A program made the position numbers and the translations under genes. From Epilithonimonas hungarica (GTDB lineage: Bacteria > Bacteroidota > Bacteroidia > Flavobacteriales > Weeksellaceae): 64,000 nucleotides of DNA. The notes below the pieces were generated by a model. It was not told the DNA's origin. It made no database searches and was given only the letters and a program-made list of their open reading frames with translations. The DNA lies in the NCBI RefSeq assembly GCF_900102265.1, contig NZ_FNBH01000002.1, positions 898,865-962,864 on the forward strand, read 5' to 3'. Of this stretch, positions 26,712 to 35,740 are shown piece by piece; the first letter of the stretch is position 1; each line of letters begins with the position of its first letter.

Positions 26712-27803
26712 ATGTCAGATTCCGATAAACAAATAGATTCTGTTATCATCAAACAGATAGCCTTAATTCTTCTTATATGCGTATTGGTTGGATTAATTTG
26801 CTGGAATCTGGCATTGTTCATTCCATCGGTTTTAGGAGCAGTCACGCTTTACATCATATGTAGAAAGTATAATTTTTATTTAATAGAAGAGAAAAACTGG
26901 AAACCTTGGTTATCAGCAACTGTTCTGATGCTGGCTTCTCTTGTGATCCTGATTTTGCCTGTTTATTTTACAATTGACCAATTGGTTTCCAAGTTAGGAA
27001 ATGCACAGGTCTATATGCAGAAATTCAATATTTTTCTAGAGAAGATCCATCAGTTTGTTTATCGGAAAGTCGGATTTGATATCCTTAGCAAAGAGAATAT
27101 TACTAAAGTAACTAATTTTGCCGGAAACTTTTCTACAAAGGCTTTGAGTACGACCTTCAATACTTTTACAGTTGTTGTTTCTATGTATTTTATCCTGTAT
27201 TTTATGTTTACGAAAGCCAGACTATTCGAAAGAATTGTGGCGAAAGCAATGCCTTTCAAAAGAACAAATACGCAAATGCTGGGAGATAAATTTGCTAAGC
27301 TTGTAATGGCAAACGCCATCGGGATTCCTGTGGTAGCATTAGGACAAGGAATAGTCGCTCTGATCGGTTACTATATTTTTGGTGCGCCAAGCCCAATGCT
27401 TTTATTTGCATTAACAGCCCTTGCATCTATGTTGCCTGTTGTCGGCGCAGCCATTGTTTATATTCCTGTGGGGATCTTTATGATTGCTGAAGGACAAACT
27501 GGCCCGGGCGTTGGAATTTTAATTTACGGATTGGTGATAGTTGGTTTGACCGATAATCTTCTGCGATTTACATTATTGAAAAAGTTAGAAGATATCCATC
27601 CATTGATCACCGTTTTTGGGATTATTATGGGTATGAATATTTTCGGATTTATGGGGCTGATATTTGGTCCGATCCTAATGTCAATAACTGTCTTATTAAT
27701 ACAGGTTTACAGAGACGAATTTTCTGAAGAAGATACACCGCCTCCTTTACAATTCCCAAATCAAGAAGACGAAATAGAAGGCAAACCCGACATTATTATT
27801 TAA
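26712..27803 (+). CDS. AI-2E family transporter (PerM/YdiK-like)
   Basis: 363 residues with the family layout: two N-terminal helices, an extended loop (about 100-150: NAQVYMQKFNIFLEKIHQF...), then five or six helices with the conserved GQGIVALIGYYIFGAP and PVVGAAIVYIPVG segments, and a charged tail. Members export diverse small molecules; the autoinducer-2 link is only historical. The following gene starts 1 bp after its stop region. Confidence 0.9.
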   Translation: MSDSDKQIDSVIIKQIALILLICVLVGLICWNLALFIPSVLGAVTLYIICRKYNFYLIEEKNWKPWLSATVLMLASLVILILPVYFTIDQLVSKLGNAQVYMQKFNIFLEKIHQFVYRKVGFDILSKENITKVTNFAGNFSTKALSTTFNTFTVVVSMYFILYFMFTKARLFERIVAKAMPFKRTNTQMLGDKFAKLVMANAIGIPVVALGQGIVALIGYYIFGAPSPMLLFALTALASMLPVVGAAIVYIPVGIFMIAEGQTGPGVGILIYGLVIVGLTDNLLRFTLLKKLEDIHPLITVFGIIMGMNIFGFMGLIFGPILMSITVLLIQVYRDEFSEEDTPPPLQFPNQEDEIEGKPDIII

Positions 27804-27804
27804 A

Positions 27805-28026
27805 ATGGAAGGAATCAATCCTCAAATCCTGAAAGAAATTTGCGAAGTCAAAATGCCTTTCGGGAAATACAAAGAAACAATTCTCGCAGACCTACCAATT
27901 TCTTACCTCGAGTGGTTTATGAGAAACGGCGGATTTCCTTCAGGAAAACTCGGGATGCAATTGGCAACCATCTATGAAATCAAATTAAATGGATTGATGG
28001 ATTTGCTAAAACCGCTCAGACGATAA
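27805..28026 (+). CDS. DUF3820 family protein
   Basis: 73 residues: MPFGKYKETILADLPISYLEW is the family signature, a small module also found next to exonuclease domains. Its function is not established. It is tightly coupled to the AI-2E gene, with the start directly after its stop. Confidence 0.85.
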   Translation: MEGINPQILKEICEVKMPFGKYKETILADLPISYLEWFMRNGGFPSGKLGMQLATIYEIKLNGLMDLLKPLRR

Positions 28027-28036
28027 TTTTTTTCGG

Positions 28037-28044
28037 TAAATTTG
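28037..28044 (+). promoter_or_regulatory. -7 box (TAAATTTG) before the glycosyltransferase-9 gene
   Basis: A TAnnTTTG match 16 bp before the ATG at 28061. Confidence 0.45.
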
Positions 28045-28060
28045 CAAGTATAAAAGTTAT

Positions 28061-29095
28061 ATGAAGAAAAAGATAAACGCCGTAAGAAGGTCTGTTATGA
28101 AAAGCCTTACCAAAAACATTGGTAAGTCGCATGCTGAGGGAAAACTTAATAAAGATCTTAAAGTAAAAAGAGTTCTGATCTCCAGACCTAATCATAGACT
28201 GGGAAATCTTCTTTTGCTAACACCATTGGTTCAGGAGATTGAAAATACATTTCCGGATGCCAAAATTGATCTGTTCGTAAAAGGGGGTGTAACTCCAATT
28301 ATTTTTAAAAATTACAAAAGTGTTGACAATATTTACCAGCTTCCGAAAAAACCTTTCAGCAATTTATTGAAATATCTAAAAGGCTGGTTCGCCCTGAAAT
28401 GGAATAAATATGATCTGGCAATCAACGCAACGCAAGGTTCTTCTTCCGGACGATTATCAATATCATTTGCAAAAGCTGACCACAAGTTCTTTGGAGAAGA
28501 TGTTGAAGAACTAAAAACTCAATATGCTGATTACAATCACATTGCGAAAAATACGATCTACAATTTAAGATATTATTTAGCTCAGATCGGAATCGATGAA
28601 AACAAATCTGAAGTTCCTTTTCTTGATTTAAAATTAGATAATTCAGAAATTGAAGATGGAAAGAAAAAGCTACATGACATTGTAAAAAATAACAAAAAGA
28701 CCATCTGTCTTTTTACCAATGCAACGGGAGACAAATGCTATTCCGAAGCTTGGTGGAATGCTTTTTATGATAAATTGCAAGCAACTTTTCCAGATTACAA
28801 TATCATCGAACTTCTGCCTGTAGAAAATATCTCAAAACTGAACTTCAAGATTCCGAATTTTTACAGCAAAGATGTTCGTGAAATGGGAGGCTTCATAGCA
28901 AATTGTGCTGTTTTCATTGCGGCTGATAATGGCGTAATGCATTTGGCAAGCGCTTCCGGAGCTCCTACAATTGGGCTATTTTCTGTGACAGATGAAAATA
29001 TGTACAAACCTTATAATCATAAAAGTTTATCCATAAACACAAATAATGTTGATAATGATAAAGTAATGGAACTGATTAAAACGTCTTTAAACTAA
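28061..29095 (+). CDS. Glycosyltransferase family 9 (heptosyltransferase-like)
   Basis: 344 residues. RVLISRPNHRLGNLLLLTPLVQEI is the N-terminal nucleotide-fold start of GT9. FIAADNGVMHLASASGAPTIGLF is the C-terminal donor-binding loop with the conserved DNG.MHLA. It is likely to add a sugar to the lipopolysaccharide core. The basic N-terminus (KKKINAVRRSVMKSLTK) is an extension. The next gene encodes a Kdo kinase-like protein, consistent with a core-assembly pair. Confidence 0.88.
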   Translation: MKKKINAVRRSVMKSLTKNIGKSHAEGKLNKDLKVKRVLISRPNHRLGNLLLLTPLVQEIENTFPDAKIDLFVKGGVTPIIFKNYKSVDNIYQLPKKPFSNLLKYLKGWFALKWNKYDLAINATQGSSSGRLSISFAKADHKFFGEDVEELKTQYADYNHIAKNTIYNLRYYLAQIGIDENKSEVPFLDLKLDNSEIEDGKKKLHDIVKNNKKTICLFTNATGDKCYSEAWWNAFYDKLQATFPDYNIIELLPVENISKLNFKIPNFYSKDVREMGGFIANCAVFIAADNGVMHLASASGAPTIGLFSVTDENMYKPYNHKSLSINTNNVDNDKVMELIKTSLN

Positions 29096-29115
29096 TAACC
29101 TAAAACTAAAAGACA

Positions 29116-29877
29116 ATGAACTGGGTATTCTCTGAAGGTTTTTCTCAATATAAAAATGAAGTTTCTAAGATTATTAAAAACTTCAAAAACGGCGGTACTC
29201 TAATTGGTCCTGGAGCAAGAAATGTGGTGAAAGTTTTTGAGATCGATGGTAAAAAATATAACTTCAAATCTTTCAAACAACACAATGTTATCAACAGGCA
29301 TGTGTATAAATTTTACAGAAAATCCAAAGCCAGACGTTCTTTCGAATATGCCAACGTTCTTCTCAGTAAAAATTTCTATACCCCAAACCCTGTTGCTTAC
29401 ATCGAGTTCTTTGATTTTTGGGGATTGACGTCGAGTTATTATATGAGTGAGCAACTTGATAATTGTTTCCCGTTGACCGATGCGCTCCATAATCCTGAAT
29501 TCTCTGATAGAGAAAAGATTTTCCGAGGATATGCCAATCTGATGTTCAACTTGCACGAAAACGGAATCGAGTTTATTGACAATGCTTCCGGAAATTTCTT
29601 GTTGAAGAAAGAAAACGAAACTTACAATTTTTATTTGGTCGACCTTAACAGAATGAATTTCCATTCTGATTTTCCAACCGACAAAAGACTCAGAAATTTT
29701 GCGAGATTAACGGATAATTTGGAGACAATGAAAATCATTAGTGATGAGTATTCCAAACTATCGGGAGTTCCTGTAGAATATTGCCTTCAAAAAATCAATG
29801 AAGCTTCTGAAAAGATGGTAAGAAAGCGTAAAATCAAGAAAATTCTGAAGTTTTATAAATACTTCTTGAAAAAATGA
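29116..29877 (+). CDS. Lipopolysaccharide core (Kdo/Rip) kinase-like protein
   Basis: 253 residues of the protein-kinase-like fold seen in Kdo kinase and WaaP. A glycine-rich start (GGTLIGPGARNVVKVFEI) leads to a VKxF Lys region; the catalytic loop is HENGIEFIDNASGNFLL and the metal-binding loop FYLVDLNRMNF. The loop has D-N rather than a canonical HRD, as in other members. It would phosphorylate a core sugar. It is 20 bp downstream of the GT9 gene. Confidence 0.78.
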   Translation: MNWVFSEGFSQYKNEVSKIIKNFKNGGTLIGPGARNVVKVFEIDGKKYNFKSFKQHNVINRHVYKFYRKSKARRSFEYANVLLSKNFYTPNPVAYIEFFDFWGLTSSYYMSEQLDNCFPLTDALHNPEFSDREKIFRGYANLMFNLHENGIEFIDNASGNFLLKKENETYNFYLVDLNRMNFHSDFPTDKRLRNFARLTDNLETMKIISDEYSKLSGVPVEYCLQKINEASEKMVRKRKIKKILKFYKYFLKK

Positions 29878-29878
29878 T

Positions 29879-31870
29879 CTAAGCTTTTAAAGCCGCAATT
29901 TCATCTCTCAATTTCGCAGCTTTTATAAAGTCAAGGTTTTTTGCTGCAGCTTCCATTTCTTTTTGTTTGGATTCTACAATTTTTTCGATATCCTCACTTC
30001 CATAACTTGCTTTGGTTTCCGCAACTTCCTGTAAGATTTGTTTCTGAGTATATTTTTCGTCAGGGAAATCCTTGCTTCTTCCAACCAGATTTTCACTTAT
30101 TTTTTTGTTTAAAGCCTGAGGGACCTTACCATTGTCTGCATTATATTTCATCTGCTTTTCACGACGATAATTGGTTTCATCAATAGTCGCCTGCATAGAT
30201 TTCGTCATCTTATCAGCATACATTATCGCACGTCCATTCAGGTTTCTCGCAGCTCTACCAACTGTTTGAATCATCGAGCGGCGAGAACGTAACATTCCTT
30301 CTTTATCCGCATCCAAAATTGCCACCAAAGAAACTTCCGGCAAATCCAGACCTTCCCTCAAAAGGTTGACACCTACCAAAACATCAAACAACCCCAAACG
30401 CAGATCCTGCATGATTTGGATCCTTTCCAAAGTTTCCACATCAGAATGGATATATCTTGTTCGGATTCCGACTTTCGTGAAATATTTGGTCAGTTCTTCC
30501 GCCATTTTTTTAGTAAGAGTTGTAACCAAAACACGTTCGTCCGCTTCTTCACGTTTATGGATTTCTTCAATCAGATCATCAATCTGATTCATTGTTGGGC
30601 GGACTTCGATAATTGGGTCAAGAAGTCCAGTTGGACGGATGATCTGTTCGATATAAGTTCCGCCGGATTTTTCCAATTCGTAATCTGCAGGTGTTGCCGA
30701 AACATAAATCACCTGATTCTGCATATCTTCAAACTCGTTGAATTTCAAAGGACGATTGTCCATAGCAGCCGGCAAGCGGAATCCGTGTTCTACCAAAACT
30801 TCTTTTCTACTTCTGTCACCGCCATACATTGCGTGAACCTGCGGAACCGTCACGTGACTTTCATCAATCACCATCAAGAAATCTTTCGGAAAATAATCTA
30901 AAAGACAGAATGGTCTTGTCCCAGGCAAACGACCATCCATATATCTGGAATAATTCTCAATTCCCGAACAATAGCCAAGTTCCCGAATCATTTCTAAGTC
31001 CAATTCGGTTCTTTCTTCCAATCGTTTGGCTTCCAAAGGTTTTTCGATTTCCCGGAAAAAATCAACCTGCTTTACCATATCATCCTGAATCTGTTTGATG
31101 GCACTTTGCATCGTTTCGGGTGTGGTTACGAAAAGATTGGCCGGATAAATATTGATCAGATCAAAATTCGAAATCACATTTCCGGAAACCGGGTCAAAAC
31201 TTTGGATTTTCTCCACATCATCTCCAAAAAACTGAATCCGAATCGCCGTATCAGCATAAGCCGGATAAATATCAATTACGTCACCTTTCACGCGGAACGT
31301 TCCTCTTTGAAACTCATTCAAAGCCCTAGAATATAACGCACTAACTAATTGATGAAGTAATTTAGTACGAGATAATTTTTCATTTTTCTCAATTGTAATC
31401 AATGATTTATGAAATTCTGAAGGATTTCCAACACCATAAATACACGAAACCGAAGCCACAATTAAAACATCGCGTCGTCCGGAAAGTAAACTTGCAATGG
31501 CAGAAAGCCTAAGTTTTTCAACCTCTTCATTGATGCTCAAATCTTTTTCGATGTAAGTATTTGTAGAAGCGATGAAAGCTTCCGGCTGATAATAGTCGTA
31601 GTAACTTACAAAATATTCCACCGCATTATCCGGAAAAAACTCCTTGAATTCCATAAAAAGCTGAGCCGCCAAAGTTTTGTTGTGAGCCATCACAATCGTT
31701 GGCCGTTGAACACTTTCTACAACATTGGCAATCGTAAACGTTTTTCCAGAACCGGTAACTCCTAGAAGCGTCTGATATTTTTCGCCAATGTTGATTCCTT
31801 CTACCAATTTCTCAATGGCTTGAGGCTGGTCTCCAGTAGGTTGATAGTCTGATTGAAGTTTGAATTGCAT
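29879..31870 (-). CDS. uvrB: UvrB, excinuclease ABC subunit B
   Basis: 663 residues. Walker A GVTGSGKTF (about 39-47) and the beta-hairpin YYDYYQPEAF that probes damage are present, along with the helicase motifs (VIDESHVTVPQ, VSATPADYE, VGVNLLREGLDLPEVSLV, IQTVGRAARN) and a C-terminal UVR motif (MEAAAKNLDFIKAAKLRDEI) that binds UvrC. It acts in nucleotide excision repair with UvrA and UvrC, which are elsewhere. A -7 box lies 4 bp from the ATG. Confidence 0.97.
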   Translation of the reverse strand: MQFKLQSDYQPTGDQPQAIEKLVEGINIGEKYQTLLGVTGSGKTFTIANVVESVQRPTIVMAHNKTLAAQLFMEFKEFFPDNAVEYFVSYYDYYQPEAFIASTNTYIEKDLSINEEVEKLRLSAIASLLSGRRDVLIVASVSCIYGVGNPSEFHKSLITIEKNEKLSRTKLLHQLVSALYSRALNEFQRGTFRVKGDVIDIYPAYADTAIRIQFFGDDVEKIQSFDPVSGNVISNFDLINIYPANLFVTTPETMQSAIKQIQDDMVKQVDFFREIEKPLEAKRLEERTELDLEMIRELGYCSGIENYSRYMDGRLPGTRPFCLLDYFPKDFLMVIDESHVTVPQVHAMYGGDRSRKEVLVEHGFRLPAAMDNRPLKFNEFEDMQNQVIYVSATPADYELEKSGGTYIEQIIRPTGLLDPIIEVRPTMNQIDDLIEEIHKREEADERVLVTTLTKKMAEELTKYFTKVGIRTRYIHSDVETLERIQIMQDLRLGLFDVLVGVNLLREGLDLPEVSLVAILDADKEGMLRSRRSMIQTVGRAARNLNGRAIMYADKMTKSMQATIDETNYRREKQMKYNADNGKVPQALNKKISENLVGRSKDFPDEKYTQKQILQEVAETKASYGSEDIEKIVESKQKEMEAAAKNLDFIKAAKLRDEIAALKA

Positions 31871-31874
31871 TGAA

Positions 31875-31882
31875 CAAATTTA
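31875..31882 (-). promoter_or_regulatory. -7 box (TAAATTTG) of uvrB, suggesting a leaderless mRNA
   Basis: On the minus strand, TAAATTTG is followed by TTCA and then the uvrB ATG. With a normal transcription start 4-7 bases after the box, the mRNA would begin at or beside the start codon. Confidence 0.5.
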
Positions 31883-31912
31883 CGAAATAAAACGTGGTTT
31901 TCTATAAAAAGA

Positions 31913-31945
31913 AACCCTTTCAGAGTTTGAAACTCTGAAAGGGTT
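31913..31945. repeat. Perfect 16-bp palindrome (AACCCTTTCAGAGTTT)
   Basis: AACCCTTTCAGAGTTT (31913-31928) is exactly complementary to AAACTCTGAAAGGGTT (31930-31945), with one base between. It lies between uvrB and the 3' end of the M56 gene and can act as the terminator of the latter on the minus strand. I recall close variants elsewhere in flavobacteria. Confidence 0.75.
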
Positions 31946-31978
31946 ATTTGATAATTTTGAATTATTTTTACAAATATT

Positions 31979-33331
31979 TTATTGAAAATTCATCGTTATT
32001 GGAAATTTAAAAACTGTCGCGGATTCTTTTCCGTCTTCGGTTGCTGGTTTCCAAACTTTGTCAGCAGTAGAAATCTTCATACTTCTGACAGCTTCATCAT
32101 TGAAAGCTTGATTAGGACCTTCAGCTTTAATGTCAGTCGTTTTCCCGTTTTCATCAATTGAAATATAAATACTTGTTTTGAGTACGCCATCTTTTTTTCC
32201 AAAAGCAGAAGAATCAAAATTTTGAGAAAAATCCTTTCGAAGAGCATTTATCCCTTCTGGAAACTCTGCTGGTTTTGCATTAACTGCTGGAGGCGGCGGT
32301 GGTGGAATTGGCAATTCGTTTTCCTTAAATTCTTTTGGAGCTGGTGGCGTTTTTACTTTTTTAGAATTTTTGAGTTTTACATTGTTTTTGCCCTCGATTC
32401 TGTGTGGAATTGTATCAAGCTTTTTGAAATTATTGCCAGCTATTTCTGTTGGAATAGGTTGAGTTACTGTTTCGATCTCCGAAGCATAAACTTTTTGTAC
32501 AAACAGAAAACTTAATCCCGCAAAAGCAGAAACAACAAACAGTTTTTTGGTTCTTTCGAATTTTGACTTTTTTGTGGTCATCATAATAAATCGTTTTTTG
32601 GTGTTATTGTAATTGAATTGGTGTGTTAGGCTAAGGTTCTGAGTTTGGAGAATCTCGGAAAGAATCAACTGTTGATAATCTTTCACATTATTTTTTTGCT
32701 GAATAATGCTTTCATCTGCCAAAAATTCGTGATTATCTGTCATCGCTTTTTTATAAAAATATAAAGCAGGATTGAACCATGAAATGACTCTCAAAATCTC
32801 AAGAAACAGAATATCCAAAGAGTGTTTCTGAACGATATGTGTTTTCTCGTGTTGGAAAATCCTATTATCAATTATTTGATTTTCGAAATAACTTTTATTC
32901 AGATAGATTTTGTTCCAAAAACTGAATGGAGGCAGATTTTTCTCTATTAATTTCACTTTCTGATTCTGATAATTAATATCAATTCCTTTCAGTTCAATGA
33001 TTTTTTTAATTGAAATGACTGATTTTATAATCAACACAATAGAAACTAAAACAGAGGCTATGAGAATGAAATTCATCCAGTCAAATTGTGACGTTTGATT
33101 TGCATTCTGAATTAATTGTTGCGTTGGTATTTCGTCAAAAATCAATTGGTCCTTTTGCTGAGAAACTGCCGGAAGATTAATTTTCACAAACGGAATCACG
33201 TAAGAAAAAACCAAAGCGAACAAAAGATAGAATCTGTTGAAACGAAACATCTTTTCCCGTTGCAAAAACAGATAATAAATCCCTATCAACAGTGATGAAC
33301 AAAGGATCATTTTAAAAATAGGAACTAGCAT
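31979..33331 (-). CDS. M56 (BlaR1/MecR1-like) membrane metalloprotease with TonB-like C-terminus
   Basis: 450 residues. Helices lie near residues 5-22 and 33-50 and about 85-105. A zinc-protease motif HEKTH (161-165) comes next, with ADES as a further ligand region. Another helix (KKLFVVSAFAGLSFLFVQKVYA) follows, then a proline-rich linker (PPPPPAVN) and a TonB C-terminal fold (LKTSIYISIDENGKTTDIKA...VFKFPITMNF). It has no penicillin-binding sensor domain. It is coupled to the BlaI-like repressor 1 bp upstream, which it probably cleaves or inactivates on an unknown signal. Confidence 0.88.
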   Translation of the reverse strand: MLVPIFKMILCSSLLIGIYYLFLQREKMFRFNRFYLLFALVFSYVIPFVKINLPAVSQQKDQLIFDEIPTQQLIQNANQTSQFDWMNFILIASVLVSIVLIIKSVISIKKIIELKGIDINYQNQKVKLIEKNLPPFSFWNKIYLNKSYFENQIIDNRIFQHEKTHIVQKHSLDILFLEILRVISWFNPALYFYKKAMTDNHEFLADESIIQQKNNVKDYQQLILSEILQTQNLSLTHQFNYNNTKKRFIMMTTKKSKFERTKKLFVVSAFAGLSFLFVQKVYASEIETVTQPIPTEIAGNNFKKLDTIPHRIEGKNNVKLKNSKKVKTPPAPKEFKENELPIPPPPPPAVNAKPAEFPEGINALRKDFSQNFDSSAFGKKDGVLKTSIYISIDENGKTTDIKAEGPNQAFNDEAVRSMKISTADKVWKPATEDGKESATVFKFPITMNFQ

Positions 33332-33332
33332 T

Positions 33333-33704
33333 TTAATCTGTGATTTCTTTATCGATAATGTCTCGAAGTTCTTTTAATTGTTTCTGAGACAATTTTGCAT
33401 TGGATGTAAAAAATGATGCAAACTGACTCACAGAATTATTAAAAAAACGGTCAATCATAGAAGTCATTTCACCTTGGAAATAATCTTCTTTCTTCACTTT
33501 TGGGAAATATTCTCTCGAGTTTCCATAAAGCTTGTATCCTACCAAATCTTTATTCTGCATTCTTTTCAACAACGTTGCAATGGTTGTTGACGCAGGTTTT
33601 GGTTCATTGTATTCTTCCAAAATATCTTTCATAAAAACCTTTTCTTTTTTCCAAAGGATTTCCATCAGGATGATTTCGGTTTCTGTTAATTTTTGCTCGT
33701 TCAT
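33333..33704 (-). CDS. BlaI/MecI/CopY-family repressor
   Basis: 123 residues. The winged helix-turn-helix LTETEIILMEILWKKEKVFMKDILEEYNE... with PASTTIATLLKRMQNKDLV is the family DNA-reading unit. The C-terminal helices dimerise and hold the protease-sensitive region. A 16-bp palindrome of the expected type lies 20 bp upstream of its start. It forms a regulatory pair with the M56 protease. Confidence 0.92.
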   Translation of the reverse strand: MNEQKLTETEIILMEILWKKEKVFMKDILEEYNEPKPASTTIATLLKRMQNKDLVGYKLYGNSREYFPKVKKEDYFQGEMTSMIDRFFNNSVSQFASFFTSNAKLSQKQLKELRDIIDKEITD

Positions 33705-33724
33705 TTCTACAACATTATATTTTA

Positions 33725-33740
33725 TTCTACAAATGTAGAA
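33725..33740. promoter_or_regulatory. BlaI-type operator palindrome
   Basis: TTCTACAAATGTAGAA is a perfect palindrome apart from its central bases. It has the TACAnnTGTA core of BlaI/MecI operators. It sits between the divergent repressor gene and the sugar dehydrogenase gene, so the repressor may control both. Confidence 0.6.
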
Positions 33741-33806
33741 TTAAAATTTAAACTAACAATTTTTTACTGGCACTATTTTTCCATTCATCAGAAAAAAAAA
33801 TCTGTT

Positions 33807-35006
33807 ATGCCGAAGCCCTTCATTCCTTCAATGTTCTTTTTTTCAACGATTTTTATTTCTTGTCAGGAAAAAGAATCCCTCAAAAATCTTCCATCTGTAG
33901 AAAAAGACAAACCAAATTCGAACAACAAACCAGCTTTTGAAGGACAAACGAGAGTAATGGGCTACAAAACGCAGACAGAATATCAAGTTGACATCATTAA
34001 TACAAAACTTGGCAAGCCTTGGGGAATTGCACAGCTACCCAACCAAAATTTTCTGATTACAGAAAAAACGGGCTTTATCAATCTTGTGTCTCCTGACGGA
34101 AAATATATAACGAAAATAACTGGTCTTCCGAAGGTTGACAGTCGTGGGCAAGGCGGACTTCTTGATATTGTGATTGACCCAGATTTTGAAAATAATCAAA
34201 CCATTTATTGGTCGTTTTCAGAACCTTATGAAAAAGGAAATTTGACATCTGTTGCAAAAGGTGTTCTTTCCACAAACAAAGTTGAAAATGTGAAAATCAT
34301 TTTCCGAGCAACACCTTCTTATGAAGGAAGACTGCATTACGGAAGTCGATTGGCTTTTGATAAATCCGGGAATCTTTTTGTGAGTACAGGTGAAAGGTCA
34401 GACTTGGAAACTCGTCCATTAGCTCAGGATCTGAAAACTTACTTGGGGAAAATCATTAAAATCGATAAAAATGGAAAACCTGCCGCAGGAAATCCTTTTA
34501 TCGGAAGTAATACTGCACAACCAGAAATCTTTTCATACGGACACAGAAATCCGCAGGGAATTGCCATTCATCCTGAAACGGGAGAACTTTGGGAAAGCGA
34601 AATGGGGCCAAGAGGCGGCGATGAAATCAACCTCATCCAAGCTGGAAAAAACTATGGCTGGCCAACGATTACTTATGGAATCGAATATTCCGGGCAGAAA
34701 ATCAATAATGGATTGACGAAAAAAGAAGGTCTTGAGCAGCCAATTTATTATTGGGACCCTGTAATTTCTCCAAGCGGGATTACATTTTATACAGGAAATA
34801 TTGTCGAATGGAAAAATAATCTTTTCATTGCTTGTCTCAGTGGAGAAAAAATCAACAGAATTATTCTTGAAAATAATAAAGTAGTTGGGGAAGAACGGTT
34901 GTTAGAAGACCAACACGAGAGATTCCGTGATGTATTTGACGGAAAAGACGGAAATCTTTATGCAATTACCGACAGTGGGAAATTGTATCGGATTGCTATG
35001 AAGTAA
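33807..35006 (+). CDS. PQQ-dependent glucose/sorbosone dehydrogenase-like lipoprotein
   Basis: About 399 residues from the ATG at 33807, where a lipoprotein signal starts (PFIPSMFFFSTIFISC). The six-bladed propeller motifs of soluble aldose sugar dehydrogenases are present: KPWGIAQLPN, GQGGLLDIVIDPDF, SYGHRNPQGIAIHP, WESEMGPRGGDEINLI, and NYGWPTITYGIEYSG. The GHRNPQG and PRGGDE segments hold the PQQ and calcium contacts. It oxidises a sugar in the periplasm; no PQQ synthesis genes are in the window. Confidence 0.9.
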   Translation: MPKPFIPSMFFFSTIFISCQEKESLKNLPSVEKDKPNSNNKPAFEGQTRVMGYKTQTEYQVDIINTKLGKPWGIAQLPNQNFLITEKTGFINLVSPDGKYITKITGLPKVDSRGQGGLLDIVIDPDFENNQTIYWSFSEPYEKGNLTSVAKGVLSTNKVENVKIIFRATPSYEGRLHYGSRLAFDKSGNLFVSTGERSDLETRPLAQDLKTYLGKIIKIDKNGKPAAGNPFIGSNTAQPEIFSYGHRNPQGIAIHPETGELWESEMGPRGGDEINLIQAGKNYGWPTITYGIEYSGQKINNGLTKKEGLEQPIYYWDPVISPSGITFYTGNIVEWKNNLFIACLSGEKINRIILENNKVVGEERLLEDQHERFRDVFDGKDGNLYAITDSGKLYRIAMK

Positions 35007-35009
35007 TTA

Positions 35010-35693
35010 TTATTTCTTAATTCTGTCAGCTTTCTTGATTCCCTGAAAATCTTTCAGATAAAAAGGTTCAAAATAAGCTACATTTTCGAAATCTTGTTGA
35101 TTAAATTTCTCAACTGATCTTTTAATCAAACCTTTGGCAGAAGGGTAAATATCGAATCGATATTCCGCATTTGAAAGGTTCAGAATATCTTGAGCTTTCT
35201 TTGCACCGTCACCAATAAAGAGAATTTTTTTATCTGCTAATTCAGAAAAGGAATTTTCATCAAGGATTTTGGCTTCGGTTTCAGAGATCATTTCGCCTGA
35301 TTTTCCATCAAAAAAAGCTGTATAAACTTCCATTCTCCTGGCATCAATCAAAGGGATAATCAATTCAAAACCTTGATTTACAAATTCTTCCACCATAGAA
35401 TCCAAAGAATTAATGGCAATCAAAGGCAGCTTAAGCCCGTAACAAAAACCTTTGGCAGAAGCCGCACCAATTCTAAGGCCTGTGTAAGAACCCGGACCTT
35501 TTCCCAGCGAAATCGCATCTAAATCTTTTAAAGAAATTTCTGCACCCTCCAAAGCCCATTCTACAAAACTGTGAAGACTTTCGGATTGTTTATAATTATC
35601 GGAAACTTCTTCGCAAAGGCAAAGCAGATTTTCACCATCAGAAATGGCAACAGAACAGTTTTTGGACGAGGTTTCTATGTGGAGGATTTTCAT
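35010..35693 (-). CDS. tsaB: TsaB, tRNA N6-threonylcarbamoyladenosine synthesis subunit
   Basis: 227 residues of the ASKHA fold: ILHIETSSKNCSVAI at the start and GKGPGSYTGLRIGAASAKG, the TsaB signature, in the middle. It supports TsaD in making t6A37 on ANN-decoding tRNAs. A -7 box lies four bases from its ATG. It converges with the dehydrogenase gene, with 3 bp between. Confidence 0.95.
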   Translation of the reverse strand: MKILHIETSSKNCSVAISDGENLLCLCEEVSDNYKQSESLHSFVEWALEGAEISLKDLDAISLGKGPGSYTGLRIGAASAKGFCYGLKLPLIAINSLDSMVEEFVNQGFELIIPLIDARRMEVYTAFFDGKSGEMISETEAKILDENSFSELADKKILFIGDGAKKAQDILNLSNAEYRFDIYPSAKGLIKRSVEKFNQQDFENVAYFEPFYLKDFQGIKKADRIKK

Positions 35694-35697
35694 CCGT

Positions 35698-35705
35698 CAA
35701 AGTTA
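35698..35705 (-). promoter_or_regulatory. -7 box (TAACTTTG) of tsaB, suggesting a leaderless mRNA
   Basis: On the minus strand, TAACTTTG is followed by ACGG and the ATG, the same spacing as at uvrB and the pseudouridine synthase gene. Confidence 0.5.
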
Positions 35706-35740
35706 TGAATTAAAAAATCCTTTCAGAAATTTAGAATTAT

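Noticed and set aside
26712..27803. Quorum-sensing (AI-2) exporter
   Set aside because: The family name is historical; nothing in the sequence or context supports autoinducer transport.
31979..33704. Beta-lactam resistance system
   Set aside because: The M56 protein lacks a penicillin-binding sensor and no beta-lactamase is nearby, so only the regulatory architecture is shared.
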